Positions 44,983 to 53,075 of a stretch of 64,000 nt of DNA are shown piece by piece. Made by a program: the position numbers and the translations under genes. Location: contig NZ_BAABDD010000004.1 of NCBI RefSeq assembly GCF_039539445.1, positions 62,001 through 126,000 on the forward strand. Direction: 5' to 3'. This DNA is from Salinactinospora qingdaonensis (lineage in GTDB: Bacteria > Actinomycetota > Actinomycetes > Streptosporangiales > Streptosporangiaceae). The first letter of the stretch is position 1, and each line of letters begins with the position of its first letter. Under the pieces are notes generated by a model, which did not search any database, was not told the origin of the DNA, and saw only the letters and a program-made list of their open reading frames with translations.

Positions 44983-45818
44983 CGTCTCATATCGATACGG
45001 AGACCCTCGCGCTACTGGCAGAAGGACTGCTGGAGGAGGACGAGGAGAACTCCACCCAGGCACATGTGACCGAATGCGATCGGTGCCGCAGCCAGATGGC
45101 CGCGTTAGCCGACGTTTCGCGAGTTCTGGCGGAGGTGCCGGCTCCACCACTTCCCGATGGTCTTGTGGACCGCATCGACGACGCACTGCGCCACGAGGCC
45201 GAGAAACGCACCGACTCCCCCACGACCGTTGACGACGGACACGGCGTCGTGGTCGGCGGGGAAGTGCTCGCCCTACCGCCCCGTTCAGGGCCGCCACGCT
45301 GGCTGCCATACCTGGCTGCCGCAGCCGCAGCGGTCTTTGTGGTAGGCGGCGGAGCGGCTGTGGTCAGCAACATCACCCCTACCGGGGATAAGACAGGAGC
45401 GGGGAGCACGGCGTTCCAGGAGGAAACCTCTGAGCGCGAGGCCGCTTCCGCCTACCGTCCCTTCGTCGTCTCCAGCGGCACCGACTACACCGACGACGAA
45501 CTGGCGGAGCAGGGCGAGGCCGTACTCGAGGACAGCCCACTCGCCAACGGCGCTGAATCGACCGCTGACGGCGCAGCGGAGGAGCCCCTACCCGACAGCC
45601 CAACTCTCTCCGGCGACATCGCCACATGCGTTCGAGAGCTGAGCAGCCGTAGTCAGGAACGGCCGGTGCTCATCGACAGGGCCACATATGAGGGAGCACC
45701 CGCCTGGATCATGCTGTTCCGCACCGCTGACAGCTACAACCTCCAGGTGATGTCGACCAAGTGCGGTGAGAGCGTCGACCCCGCCGGCGCCACACTCGCC
45801 GAAACCACACTCCCGTGA
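44979..45818 (+). CDS. Anti-sigma factor with zinc-finger ZAS domain (partner of SigM)
   Basis: The 279-aa protein has an N-terminal anti-sigma zinc motif HVTECDRC (H-x3-C-x2-C, about 29-36; upstream His5 may be the fourth ligand). A linker, one membrane helix (WLPYLAAAAAAVFVVGGGAA, about 106-127) and an extracellular domain with Cys in IATCVREL and STKCGES follow. It overlaps sigM by 4 bp, so it should hold SigM at the membrane and release it on an envelope or redox signal. Confidence 0.88.
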   Translation: MTSHIDTETLALLAEGLLEEDEENSTQAHVTECDRCRSQMAALADVSRVLAEVPAPPLPDGLVDRIDDALRHEAEKRTDSPTTVDDGHGVVVGGEVLALPPRSGPPRWLPYLAAAAAAVFVVGGGAAVVSNITPTGDKTGAGSTAFQEETSEREAASAYRPFVVSSGTDYTDDELAEQGEAVLEDSPLANGAESTADGAAEEPLPDSPTLSGDIATCVRELSSRSQERPVLIDRATYEGAPAWIMLFRTADSYNLQVMSTKCGESVDPAGATLAETTLP

Positions 45819-45865
45819 CGTAGCCACGATCAGGCCCCGCCACAGCCTCGTCACGCTCGGACGTC

Positions 45866-45893
45866 GGGAATGGTCCACGCTTACCATCTGTTG
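45866..45893 (+). promoter_or_regulatory. Sigma-R-type promoter of trxBA
   Basis: GGAAT (45867-45871), 18 nt, GTT (45890-45892), matching exactly the GGAAT-N18-GTT promoter class used by the thiol-oxidative stress sigma factor SigR in streptomycetes, whose classic target is trxBA. It lies 65 bp before the trxB start. Confidence 0.8.
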
Positions 45894-45957
45894 GTAGAGA
45901 ACGACCTTTCCGGTAGCGCCATCCGGCGACCGTACAACTGTTAAGGGGCCTGTAAGC

Positions 45958-46890
45958 GTGAGCGACGTCCGTAACGTGATCATCATCGGGTCGGGGCCCG
46001 CCGGGTACACCGCCGCCATCTACGCCGCGCGCGCAGAATTGCGGCCACTCGTGTTTGAAGGATCGGTGACCGCCGGCGGTGCACTGATGAACACGACCGA
46101 TGTGGAGAACTTCCCCGGCTTCCCCGACGGCATCCTCGGTCCCGACCTCATGGACAACCTGCGCAAGCAGTCCGAGCGTTTCGGTGCGGAACTGCTGCCG
46201 GAGGATGTCACCGAGGTCGATCTTGCCGCCACCCCCAAAGTCGTGCGGGCTGGTAGTGACACCTACTACGCTCAGACCATCATCCTCGCCACCGGTTCCG
46301 GATACCGCAAGCTCGGCGTCCCCGGTGAGGAGGAGTTCTCCGGACGAGGCACCTCGTGGTGCGCCACCTGCGATGGCTTTTTCTATCGGGATCAGGACAT
46401 CGCGGTCGTGGGGGGCGGCGACAGCGCCATGGAGGAAGCGACCTTCCTGACGCGGTTCGCTCGTTCGGTGACCGTCATCCACCGTCGTGACGAGCTGCGC
46501 GCCAGCAAGATCATGCAGGATCGCGCGTTCGCCAACGACAAGATCCGGTTCGTCTGGAACAGCGAGGTCTCGGAGGTCCTAGGCGACAAGAAGGTTTCCG
46601 GAGTCCGACTGCGCAACCGTGAAACCGGCGAGGAGAGCACGCTCGACATCACTGGCCTCTTCATCGCGGTCGGCCACGATCCTCGTGTCGAGCTGTTCAG
46701 CGACCAACTCGAACTCGACGCCGACGGTTACCTCGCTGTCGCGGCGCCCACGACCAAGACGAACATCCCCGGCGTCTTCGGCTGCGGCGATGTCGTCGAC
46801 CACAGTTACCGGCAGGCCATCACAGCGGCCGGAACCGGCTGCTCGGCCGCCCTTGACGCCGAGCGCTACCTTGCTGAGTTGGGAAGCTGA
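45958..46890 (+). CDS. trxB: Thioredoxin-disulfide reductase
   Basis: NADPH-dependent flavoenzyme that reduces thioredoxin. The 310-aa protein has FAD-binding GSGPAGYTAAIYAAR (12-26), the redox-active CATC in SWCATCDGFF (about 134-143), the NADPH site GGGDSAMEEA (about 151-160), and the FAD-closing GVFGCGDVVDHSYRQA near 270. GTG 45958 is the family start. Co-directional with trxA 56 bp downstream and preceded by a SigR-type promoter. Confidence 0.97.
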   Translation: MSDVRNVIIIGSGPAGYTAAIYAARAELRPLVFEGSVTAGGALMNTTDVENFPGFPDGILGPDLMDNLRKQSERFGAELLPEDVTEVDLAATPKVVRAGSDTYYAQTIILATGSGYRKLGVPGEEEFSGRGTSWCATCDGFFYRDQDIAVVGGGDSAMEEATFLTRFARSVTVIHRRDELRASKIMQDRAFANDKIRFVWNSEVSEVLGDKKVSGVRLRNRETGEESTLDITGLFIAVGHDPRVELFSDQLELDADGYLAVAAPTTKTNIPGVFGCGDVVDHSYRQAITAAGTGCSAALDAERYLAELGS

Positions 46891-46946
46891 CCCCACTCCT
46901 ACCGCTTCACCGCAATCCACATTCCATTCCGTTAGGAGAACTCACC

Positions 46947-47270
46947 GTGGGCAACCTCAAAGAGGTCACCGACGACAGCTTCGACGCTGACGTCCTGAAG
47001 AACGAAAAGCCGGTTCTAGTCGACTTCTGGGCAGACTGGTGCGCCCCTTGCCGTCAGGTACACCCGGTTCTCGAAGAGATCGCCTCCGAGCACGGCGACA
47101 AGATCGAGATCGTTAAGCTCAACGTCGATCAACAGCCCAACGTGGCTCGGGAGTACGGCATCATGAACCTCCCGACGATCAACCTGTACAAAAACGGTGA
47201 GGTGGCGAAGCAGATCGTGGGTGCCAAGCCCAAGCGGCTGCTCCTCAAAGAGATCGAGGAGTACCTCTGA
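46947..47270 (+). CDS. trxA: Thioredoxin
   Basis: 107-aa thioredoxin with FWADWCAPCRQ (active-site WCAPC, about 28-32) and the cis-Pro loop in NLPTINLY (about 70-77). GTG 46947 follows AGGAGAA. It is the second gene of trxBA and ends at the terminator shared with convergent parB. Confidence 0.97.
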   Translation: MGNLKEVTDDSFDADVLKNEKPVLVDFWADWCAPCRQVHPVLEEIASEHGDKIEIVKLNVDQQPNVAREYGIMNLPTINLYKNGEVAKQIVGAKPKRLLLKEIEEYL

Positions 47271-47298
47271 GCACCTCGCAGTAACGCGCCCCTCACGT

Positions 47299-47312
47299 GT
47301 TTCACGTGAAAC
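47299..47312. other. parS site
   Basis: Perfect GTTTCACGTGAAAC in the trxA-parB convergent gap, overlapping the first bases of the terminator. Confidence 0.95.
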
Positions 47313-47340
47313 GGCCCCGGAGAGAAATCTCCGGGGCCGT
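47311..47340. terminator. Bidirectional terminator between trxA and parB
   Basis: A 13-bp perfect stem (47311-47323 with 47328-47340) closed by a GAAA tetraloop, placed between two convergent genes. Confidence 0.85.
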
Positions 47341-47378
47341 TGTGCTGCGGTATCCCATGTGGGCTACCGAAACGAGCG

Positions 47379-48326
47379 CTATGAGCCGCGCTTTTCGGGG
47401 TCCATCGTCGCGATGATGCGCTCCAGGTCATCCATCGTTGCGAACTCCACGACGATCTTGCCTTTGTTGCGCCCCATGTTGACCTTCACCCGGGTGTCGA
47501 ACATGTCGGAAAGTCGACTCGCCAACTCCTCGACGTGGGGCGAGGGCTCCTGCCGCGCAGGGGTACGGCGCTTGGTCGGCTTGGTTTCCCCACTGTCGTC
47601 ATCGCCCACCGCGATGATGTCCTCCAGCGCTCGCACGGAGAGACCTTCGGCGACGATGCGCTGGGCCAACCGATCTTGAAACTCGGAGTCCTCCACCGAA
47701 AGGAGGGCACGGGCGTGCCCCGCGGTGATGACGCCTGCGGCAACCCTCCGCTGCACCGCCGGGGAAAGATTGAGCAGGCGCAGCATGTTGGTGATGTGAG
47801 GCCGCGATCGCCCGACCCGCTTGGCGAGTTCGTCGTGAGTCGCCCCGAAGTCGTCGAGGAGTTGTTGGTAGGCCGCTGCCTCTTCCAAAGGGTTGAGCTG
47901 TTCACGGTGGAGGTTCTCTAGCAGCGCGTCGCGAAGCAGCTCATCGTCACCCGTGTCGCGCACGATGGCCGGAATCCGGTCGAGACCAGCTTCCTTGCTG
48001 GCTCGCCACCGGCGCTCCCCCATGATCAGTTCGTAGCTTCGGGGGCCGAGCTTACGTACGACAACGGGCTGCAACAGCCCGACTTCCGAGATAGAGGCAG
48101 TGAGCTCTTCGAGGAGATCCTCATCGAAGTTCTGCCGCGGCTGACGCGGGTTCGGGGTGATCTCACCGAGGGGAAGTTCCTCCAGGTAAGCACCGCTCAC
48201 CTGCTCCGGCTCCAGAGGGGATGGATACGAGGATTCGCCGATGCCGGCGCTTTCCTCATTTGGGACCGGCCCTTGTGGAATGAGTGCGCCCAGTCCCTTA
48301 CCCAGACCGCGCCGCTGCTGGCTCAC
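47379..48326 (-). CDS. parB: Chromosome partition protein ParB
   Basis: CTP-dependent clamp that loads at parS. The 315-aa protein has an N-terminal ParA-stimulating part (QQRRGLGKGLGALIPQG), the CTPase motif MGERRWRASKEAGL, a helix-turn-helix (THDELAKRVGRSRPHITNML), and a C-terminal dimerization domain. GTG 48326 is chosen over the adjacent GTG 48329 because GGGAG is then 6 nt upstream. Seven parS or parS-like sites are present in the window. Confidence 0.97.
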   Translation of the reverse strand: MSQQRRGLGKGLGALIPQGPVPNEESAGIGESSYPSPLEPEQVSGAYLEELPLGEITPNPRQPRQNFDEDLLEELTASISEVGLLQPVVVRKLGPRSYELIMGERRWRASKEAGLDRIPAIVRDTGDDELLRDALLENLHREQLNPLEEAAAYQQLLDDFGATHDELAKRVGRSRPHITNMLRLLNLSPAVQRRVAAGVITAGHARALLSVEDSEFQDRLAQRIVAEGLSVRALEDIIAVGDDDSGETKPTKRRTPARQEPSPHVEELASRLSDMFDTRVKVNMGRNKGKIVVEFATMDDLERIIATMDPEKRGS

Positions 48327-48348
48327 CACCGTCTCCCTTCAGATCTGA

Positions 48349-49419
48349 TCACCGGTTGCCGACAACCGCGGCTGCACGGAAGGCGATCTCCTTGGCCGCT
48401 TCCAAGTAAGCGACCGCCCCACTAGATCCGGGGTCGTAGGTCATCACCGACTGGCCATAGCTGGGAGCTTCGGACACCCGGACGCTTCGGGGAACGAGCG
48501 TCTTGAGCACCAGCTCACCGAAGTGTGACCGGACCTCATCTGCGACCTGCGACGCCAGCCGAGTACGGCCGTCGTACATCGTGAGCACGATCGTGGAGAT
48601 CTGCAACTGCGGGTTGAGGTGGGACTTCACGAGTTCCACGTTGCGCAGCAACTGACCGAGCCCTTCCAAAGCGTAATACTCACTCTGGATGGGGATGAGG
48701 ACTTCCTGACAGGCGACCATGGCGTTCACGGTGAGCAGGCCGAGCGAGGGCGGGCAGTCGATGAAGACGTAATCGAGTTCGCTGTAGTCGTAGTCGGAGA
48801 ACGCACGCTTGAGCCGCGACTCTCGCGCCACGAGGGAGACCAATTCAATCTCGGCACCGGCGAGGTCGATCGTGGCCGGTACACACCACAGGTTGGGGAT
48901 GCCCTCGACGGGGTGAGCGAGATCGCGCAGTTCCTCTTCCTCCACCAAGCAATGGTAGATGGAACGCGAGTCCGGCGTGCGCTCTACTCCCAAAGCTGTG
49001 GATGCATTCCCCTGTGGATCAAGGTCGACAACCAACACCCGGTTACCGTGCATGGCCAAGGAAGCCGCAAGGTTGACCGCGGTCGTCGTCTTCCCCACGC
49101 CACCCTTCTGGTTGGCCACACTGATGACACGACACTCATCGGGACGTGGCCAAGGCTGTTCCCCTCTTCCTTGTACCGACATGGCCGCCCGTGTCGCTCG
49201 GGCAATCGGAGTATCAAACTCAGCATCCGACGAAGCCGCACCGGCATGGGTTTCGCGTGAATCGTCGCTGGCAACCGGGGACTCGTGCTCCCAGTGCGAC
49301 GTTTCACGTGAAACGGTGTAGCCGGTGGAACTCAACGAAAACTCGGGGCGCATAGCTTCGTCGGTTTCACGTGAAACGTAGGCGCCATCGGACTGGTTCT
49401 GGGACACGAATGAGTTCAC
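48349..49419 (-). CDS. parA: Chromosome partition ATPase ParA
   Basis: Dynamic ATPase that segregates the ParB-parS complex. The 356-aa protein has a deviant Walker A KGGVGKTTTAVN (about 108-119), VLVVDLDPQGNAS, and VFIDCPPSLG. The first 90 residues are an unconserved extension containing VSRET at 15-19 and 36-40 and DSRET at 53-57, which are translations of embedded parS sites. GTG 49419 overlaps the rsmG stop (GTGA), which supports this start. Confidence 0.96.
   Translation of the reverse strand: MNSFVSQNQSDGAYVSRETDEAMRPEFSLSSTGYTVSRETSHWEHESPVASDDSRETHAGAASSDAEFDTPIARATRAAMSVQGRGEQPWPRPDECRVISVANQKGGVGKTTTAVNLAASLAMHGNRVLVVDLDPQGNASTALGVERTPDSRSIYHCLVEEEELRDLAHPVEGIPNLWCVPATIDLAGAEIELVSLVARESRLKRAFSDYDYSELDYVFIDCPPSLGLLTVNAMVACQEVLIPIQSEYYALEGLGQLLRNVELVKSHLNPQLQISTIVLTMYDGRTRLASQVADEVRSHFGELVLKTLVPRSVRVSEAPSYGQSVMTYDPGSSGAVAYLEAAKEIAFRAAAVVGNR
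49250..49263. other. Degenerate parS site inside parA
   Basis: GTTTCGCGTGAATC, two mismatches from consensus, in frame with parA codons 53-57 (DSRET). Confidence 0.5.
49301..49314. other. parS site inside parA
   Basis: Perfect GTTTCACGTGAAAC within codons 36-40 of parA (VSRET). Confidence 0.95.
49364..49377. other. parS site inside parA
   Basis: Perfect GTTTCACGTGAAAC within codons 15-19 of parA (VSRET). Confidence 0.95.
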
Positions 49420-50141
49420 CTCTTCCGTCCGCGCTTCTTGCGTCCACCCTGTCCACGCTTAGATCCAGGCTGGGTGGCTAGGCCGCTCTCGGATGTGACC
49501 GTGACGCGAACGACCGTGGTAGCGGGATCGACTTTACCTTGACCCACGCGAATAACATCTGCAACGCAAGGGCGTTGCTTCAATAAATCACCGCGAGCGG
49601 ACTCAAGTTCCGCCGCTGCCTGCTCTCCTTTGAGCGCCAGCAGACTGCCGTTCTTCCGCAGCAGGGGGAGCGCCCAACCGGTGAGGCGGGTAAGCGGAGC
49701 GACAGCGCGTGCTGTCACGATATCCGCTCTCAGTTCTTCTTTCACCTCTTCGGCTCTCCCCCGTCGCACCGAGGCATTGGGGAGTTGGAGCTCCCCCAAG
49801 CATTCCCGCAGGAAAACCGTTCGCCGCAACAGGGGTTCCAGGAGCACCACAGAAAGATCGGGGCGGAGAATGCTCAGCACGATACCGGGAAGTCCTGCTC
49901 CGGACCCTACATCGATGACCTCGGCTCCCTTGGGGATGAGTTCCTCGACCACCGCGCAGTTCATCACATGTCTGTCCCACAGTCGTGGGACTTCACGCGG
50001 GCCGATGAGCCCGCGTTCCACCCCAGTATGGGCGAGTAGATCGACGTAGTGCCGTACCACGGGCAGGGCATCACCGAACAACGCCTCTGCCTCTTCCGGC
50101 TCCGGCAAGGCCCCGTGCGCGTCAGCACCCGAGGTCATCAC
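49416..50141 (-). CDS. rsmG: 16S rRNA (guanine527-N7) methyltransferase
   Basis: Methylates G527 of 16S rRNA using SAM; loss gives low-level streptomycin resistance. The 241-aa protein has LWDRHVMNCAVVEELIP, the SAM motif VIDVGSGAGLPGIVLSILRP (about 75-94), and VTARAVAPLTRLTGWALPLL. The tail is unusually basic (GSKRGQGGRKKRGRKR). Two adjacent start codons are possible. It overlaps parA by 4 bp. Confidence 0.95.
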   Translation of the reverse strand: MMTSGADAHGALPEPEEAEALFGDALPVVRHYVDLLAHTGVERGLIGPREVPRLWDRHVMNCAVVEELIPKGAEVIDVGSGAGLPGIVLSILRPDLSVVLLEPLLRRTVFLRECLGELQLPNASVRRGRAEEVKEELRADIVTARAVAPLTRLTGWALPLLRKNGSLLALKGEQAAAELESARGDLLKQRPCVADVIRVGQGKVDPATTVVRVTVTSESGLATQPGSKRGQGGRKKRGRKR

Positions 50142-50375
50142 TCACCACCTTGGCCCTCATCATGTCAACAGATCGACTTATCCCTGGGGCACGAAACCGA
50201 TCCGCGCGGCAGCTACGACGGACAACTGGACCCGTTGGCGACCTCAGTCACTCGTCATTACAGCGAGTCTTACGCCCTCCCACCGCAGCCGCTGCCGTTC
50301 GGACGCGGTGGAAGCCGGGACAGGGCAACGAAAAGCGCCCCTCACAGCGATCCTAAGCGTGAGGGGCGCATGCGT

Positions 50376-50389
50376 GTTTCACGTGAAAC
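50376..50389. other. parS site
   Basis: Perfect GTTTCACGTGAAAC between jag and rsmG, 20 bp beyond the jag stop. Confidence 0.95.
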
Positions 50390-50408
50390 AGCAGTGTGCA
50401 TCGAACAC

Positions 50409-50963
50409 CTACTCGGCTGGATACACCACTACATAGCGGTTGGGCTCCTCACCTTCCGACTCACTACGAAGACCTGCCGCAGCGACGACATCGTGCACGA
50501 CCTTGCGCTCGAACGGAGTCATCGGCTCCAGCGACACTGCCTTACCTGTGTTGTTAACCTCAGTGACAGTCTTGTGGCCGATCTGCGCCAACGACGTGCG
50601 CTTCTGTTCCCGGAACCCGGCGATGTCGAGCATCAGCTTGCTACGGGAACCGGTCGTACGGTGCACCGCCAGCCGGGTCAACTCCTGAAGGGCTTCAAGT
50701 ACCTCACCGTTGTCCCCGATGAGTTCGTCCAACGTGCCACCCACGATGGAGACCATGGCCCGATCGCCTTGGACGTCCATATCGATGTCGCCGTCGAAGT
50801 CAGCGATGTCGAGTAGCCCCTCGATGTAGTCGGCCGCGATGTCACCTTCCCGTTCCAGGGCTTCGATGTCGATGGTGGATTCCGCGGATCGACCAGCCGG
50901 TGGCGCGGCAACAGCGACGCTGCCGCTGTCCTGCTCAAGGCTGTCGGTGTTGCTGTTGCTCAC
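50409..50963 (-). CDS. jag: Jag/KhpB-type R3H and KH domain RNA-binding protein
   Basis: The 184-aa protein begins at GTG 50963 (SNSNTDSLEQDS), with AGGAGA 9 nt upstream. A KH-like domain (DMDVQGDRAMVSIVGGTLDE, then LIGDNGEVLEALQELTRLAV) is followed by R3H (LEPMTPFERKVVHDVVAAAG). The Jag_N domain of Firmicutes is absent, as usual in actinobacteria. The gene follows yidC in the rpmH-to-parB operon, and the protein probably binds RNA in connection with cell-wall synthesis. Confidence 0.92.
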   Translation of the reverse strand: MSNSNTDSLEQDSGSVAVAAPPAGRSAESTIDIEALEREGDIAADYIEGLLDIADFDGDIDMDVQGDRAMVSIVGGTLDELIGDNGEVLEALQELTRLAVHRTTGSRSKLMLDIAGFREQKRTSLAQIGHKTVTEVNNTGKAVSLEPMTPFERKVVHDVVAAAGLRSESEGEEPNRYVVVYPAE

Positions 50964-51057
50964 AGCGGGGTTTCTCCTTACATCACGATCCTGCCGGTAT
51001 CGCACTCCAGGGCCGTGCCCGCGGCCTATGCGGAGTACTTCCCAAGATCAGTGGACC

Positions 51058-52050
51058 CTATCGCCGATTCTGCTCGTCACTACCGACGCGCTTAGACCTG
51101 GGCTGCTTCTTCGGCTGCTTACGCACGATCTTAGAGTCTTCCGCCCCGTCCGGGGTGGCACCGTCCTTACTCACCGTCTCGGGCGCGTCGCTGTTCTTGC
51201 TCCGCCCAAAGAGCCCCTGAGTAGAACCGTTGGCAGAACCGTTGGCTGCGGCCTTCTCTTCCTTCTTCTTGGCCTCGGGCGAACCGGGAACCGGGTGTTG
51301 CTTGTAGAGGAAGTGCTGCTGACCCATCGTCCAGACGTTGGAGCTGACCCAGTAGATCAAGACACCGACCGGCATGCCGAGGCCGAAGAGACCGAACGCG
51401 GGAGCCAGGTACATCATGATCTTCTGCGACTGCATCATCGGGTTGTCGGGCATCTGCGTCATGCTGCGTTTGATGCCCTGCCGCATGCTGAGGAAGGTCG
51501 TGACGCCCATGAGCACACACGCGATGGCGATGACGATCTTGGCGATGATCGGGTCGGCGTCGTACTGGGAGAGGTCGGCGGCCGAGCTGGTGAACTGCGC
51601 GGAGATGGGGGCGTGGAAGATCATCGCGCCGCGCATGCTCTCGACGAGCTCCGTTGAGAAGCCGTACTTGGCCTCCCCCTGCGCGACGGTGCGCAACACG
51701 TTGAACAGCGCGAAGAAGATGGGCATCTGTAGCAACAGCGGGAGGCAGCCCATGACGGGGTTGGCGCCGCTCTCCTGATAGATCTTCATCTGCTCTTGCT
51801 GCAGACGTTGCTTGTCGTTTTTGTACTTCTCCCGCAGCTTCATGATCTGCGGCTGGATGTCCTGCATCTTGCGCTGCGTGTGCATCTGCTTCACGAACAG
51901 CGGGACCATGAGCAGCCGCATGAGGATCGTCAGCGTGACGATGGACAGGCCCCACGCCCAGCCGCTATCAGGGGCGAACCCTATGAAGGTCAGACCCGAG
52001 TGGATGTGAATCAACACCCACGCGACGATGTTGTATAGCCAGTCCAGCAC
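51058..52050 (-). CDS. yidC: Membrane protein insertase YidC
   Basis: Inserts membrane proteins with or without Sec. The 330-aa protein is the short Gram-positive-like form, without the large periplasmic domain: a first helix (LYNIVAWVLIHIHSGL), a helix preceding the charged hairpin (MHTQRKMQDIQPQIMKLREK), then the core GANPVMGCLPLLLQMPIFFA, and two further helices ending FLYKQ. A hydrophilic basic tail of about 70 aa with a Ser/Gly/Asn run could contact the ribosome. No lipobox is seen at the N-terminus. Confidence 0.96.
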   Translation of the reverse strand: MLDWLYNIVAWVLIHIHSGLTFIGFAPDSGWAWGLSIVTLTILMRLLMVPLFVKQMHTQRKMQDIQPQIMKLREKYKNDKQRLQQEQMKIYQESGANPVMGCLPLLLQMPIFFALFNVLRTVAQGEAKYGFSTELVESMRGAMIFHAPISAQFTSSAADLSQYDADPIIAKIVIAIACVLMGVTTFLSMRQGIKRSMTQMPDNPMMQSQKIMMYLAPAFGLFGLGMPVGVLIYWVSSNVWTMGQQHFLYKQHPVPGSPEAKKKEEKAAANGSANGSTQGLFGRSKNSDAPETVSKDGATPDGAEDSKIVRKQPKKQPRSKRVGSDEQNRR

Positions 52051-52076
52051 CAGCCAACCCCTTTACTTCAATCCGG

Positions 52077-52400
52077 TTACGAACCCGAGGGGCCGGAGGT
52101 AATATCGTCGACCTCCGGCCCGGTGTCGTTGGTTTTCTCGACGCGCTCGCCCTGCTCGCCTTTTCTCGGTGGAACGGGGTCGAGGCCACCCGGATTGAAC
52201 GGGTGACACCGGCCGATCCGGCGAACCGCCAACCACAGTCCCCGCAATGGCCCGTGCACCTGGAGTGCCTCCACGGCATAAGCGCTGCATGAGGGATAGA
52301 AACGACAGACCGGAGGCAGCAGCGGGCTGATGAAACGCTGATAACCCCGGATGGGGACGATGAGCATCCGCGCCAGAGGGGTCGGTCCGTCGTGTGTCAT
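52077..52400 (-). CDS. yidD: Membrane protein insertion efficiency factor YidD
   Basis: The 107-aa protein has the YidD core MLIVPIRGYQRFISPLLPPV, then CRFYPSCSAYAVEALQVHG, then RRIGRCHPFNPGGLDPVP, with the three conserved Cys in CRFYPSC and GRCHPF. A 25-residue acidic tail follows. ATG 52400 is the family-like start (MTHDGPTPLARML). It lies between rnpA and yidC in the operon. Confidence 0.95.
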   Translation of the reverse strand: MTHDGPTPLARMLIVPIRGYQRFISPLLPPVCRFYPSCSAYAVEALQVHGPLRGLWLAVRRIGRCHPFNPGGLDPVPPRKGEQGERVEKTNDTGPEVDDITSGPSGS

Positions 52401-52422
52401 GAGGTCGCCAGCTCCCACCGCT

Positions 52423-52836
52423 CTACATGTTCTCTGGCGCGCCCCGGCCGCGCCCACCGCGACGGCGTGTCGCTTCGTTACGGGAGCGTGTGACCTGGGC
52501 CAAGGCACCATCGAGCTGAGCGGCCAGCATGTCGTATCGTTGCGTCGCGGCCAAAGGCTTTGCCCGCACTACTAGCAGGCTACCTGCCGGCAGGGCTGAG
52601 ACTCGCTGGCGCATGAGATGCCGCAGCCGGCGCTGCACCCGCTTGCGGGTCACGGCCGGCCCAACCGCTTTGCTGACGATGAACCCCACTTTGGGGGCGG
52701 CACCGGCGTGAGTGTCCTCACTTTTGGGCGGTGGAAGGTAGATCACCGTAAGGGACTGGCGTCCGGCACGCCGACCGTTACGCATGACGAGCCCGAACTC
52801 CGAACTGCGCCGCATGCGATTGGCAGCAGACAACAT
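52423..52836 (-). CDS. rnpA: Ribonuclease P protein component
   Basis: Basic 137-aa protein that assists RNase P RNA in tRNA 5' maturation. It has the MRRSSEFGLVMRNGRRAG start, VGFIVSKAVGPAVTRKRVQR and RRLRHLMRQ, covering the RNR-type motif (here T-R-K-R-V-Q-R-R), with a basic Arg/Gly tail. It is the second gene of the rpmH operon. Confidence 0.94.
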   Translation of the reverse strand: MLSAANRMRRSSEFGLVMRNGRRAGRQSLTVIYLPPPKSEDTHAGAAPKVGFIVSKAVGPAVTRKRVQRRLRHLMRQRVSALPAGSLLVVRAKPLAATQRYDMLAAQLDGALAQVTRSRNEATRRRGGRGRGAPENM

Positions 52837-52931
52837 CAGGTCGGCCTCTCGGAGACAGCAAGCGGACCGGTCGCCAGCGCAGGCGAACCGGTCCGCTGTG
52901 ATGTATGACTCGTCGCGGCGCTTGTCGCAGC

Positions 52932-53075
52932 TTAGTGACTCGTGGTCAGTCGCGCGCGCCCTTTCCTACGGCGCGCCGCGATGATCGCGCGCCCCGCACG
53001 GGTGCGCATGCGCAACCGGAAACCGTGGGTCTTCGCGCGACGCCGGTTATTCGGCTGAAACGTACGCTTACTCAC
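52932..53075 (-). CDS. rpmH: Large subunit ribosomal protein bL34
   Basis: 47-aa protein starting at GTG 53075, GGAGC 8 nt upstream: SKRTFQPNNRRRAKTHGFRL, then MRTRAGRAIIAARRRKGRAR, ending LTTSH. This is the complete bL34 sequence pattern. First gene of the rpmH-rnpA-yidD-yidC-jag-rsmG-parA-parB operon, divergent from dnaA. Confidence 0.97.
   Translation of the reverse strand: MSKRTFQPNNRRRAKTHGFRLRMRTRAGRAIIAARRRKGRARLTTSH

Noticed and set aside
49301..49377. VSRET repeats as a protein functional motif
   Set aside because: The DNA is a perfect parS palindrome each time, so selection on DNA explains the peptide repeats better than a protein motif.
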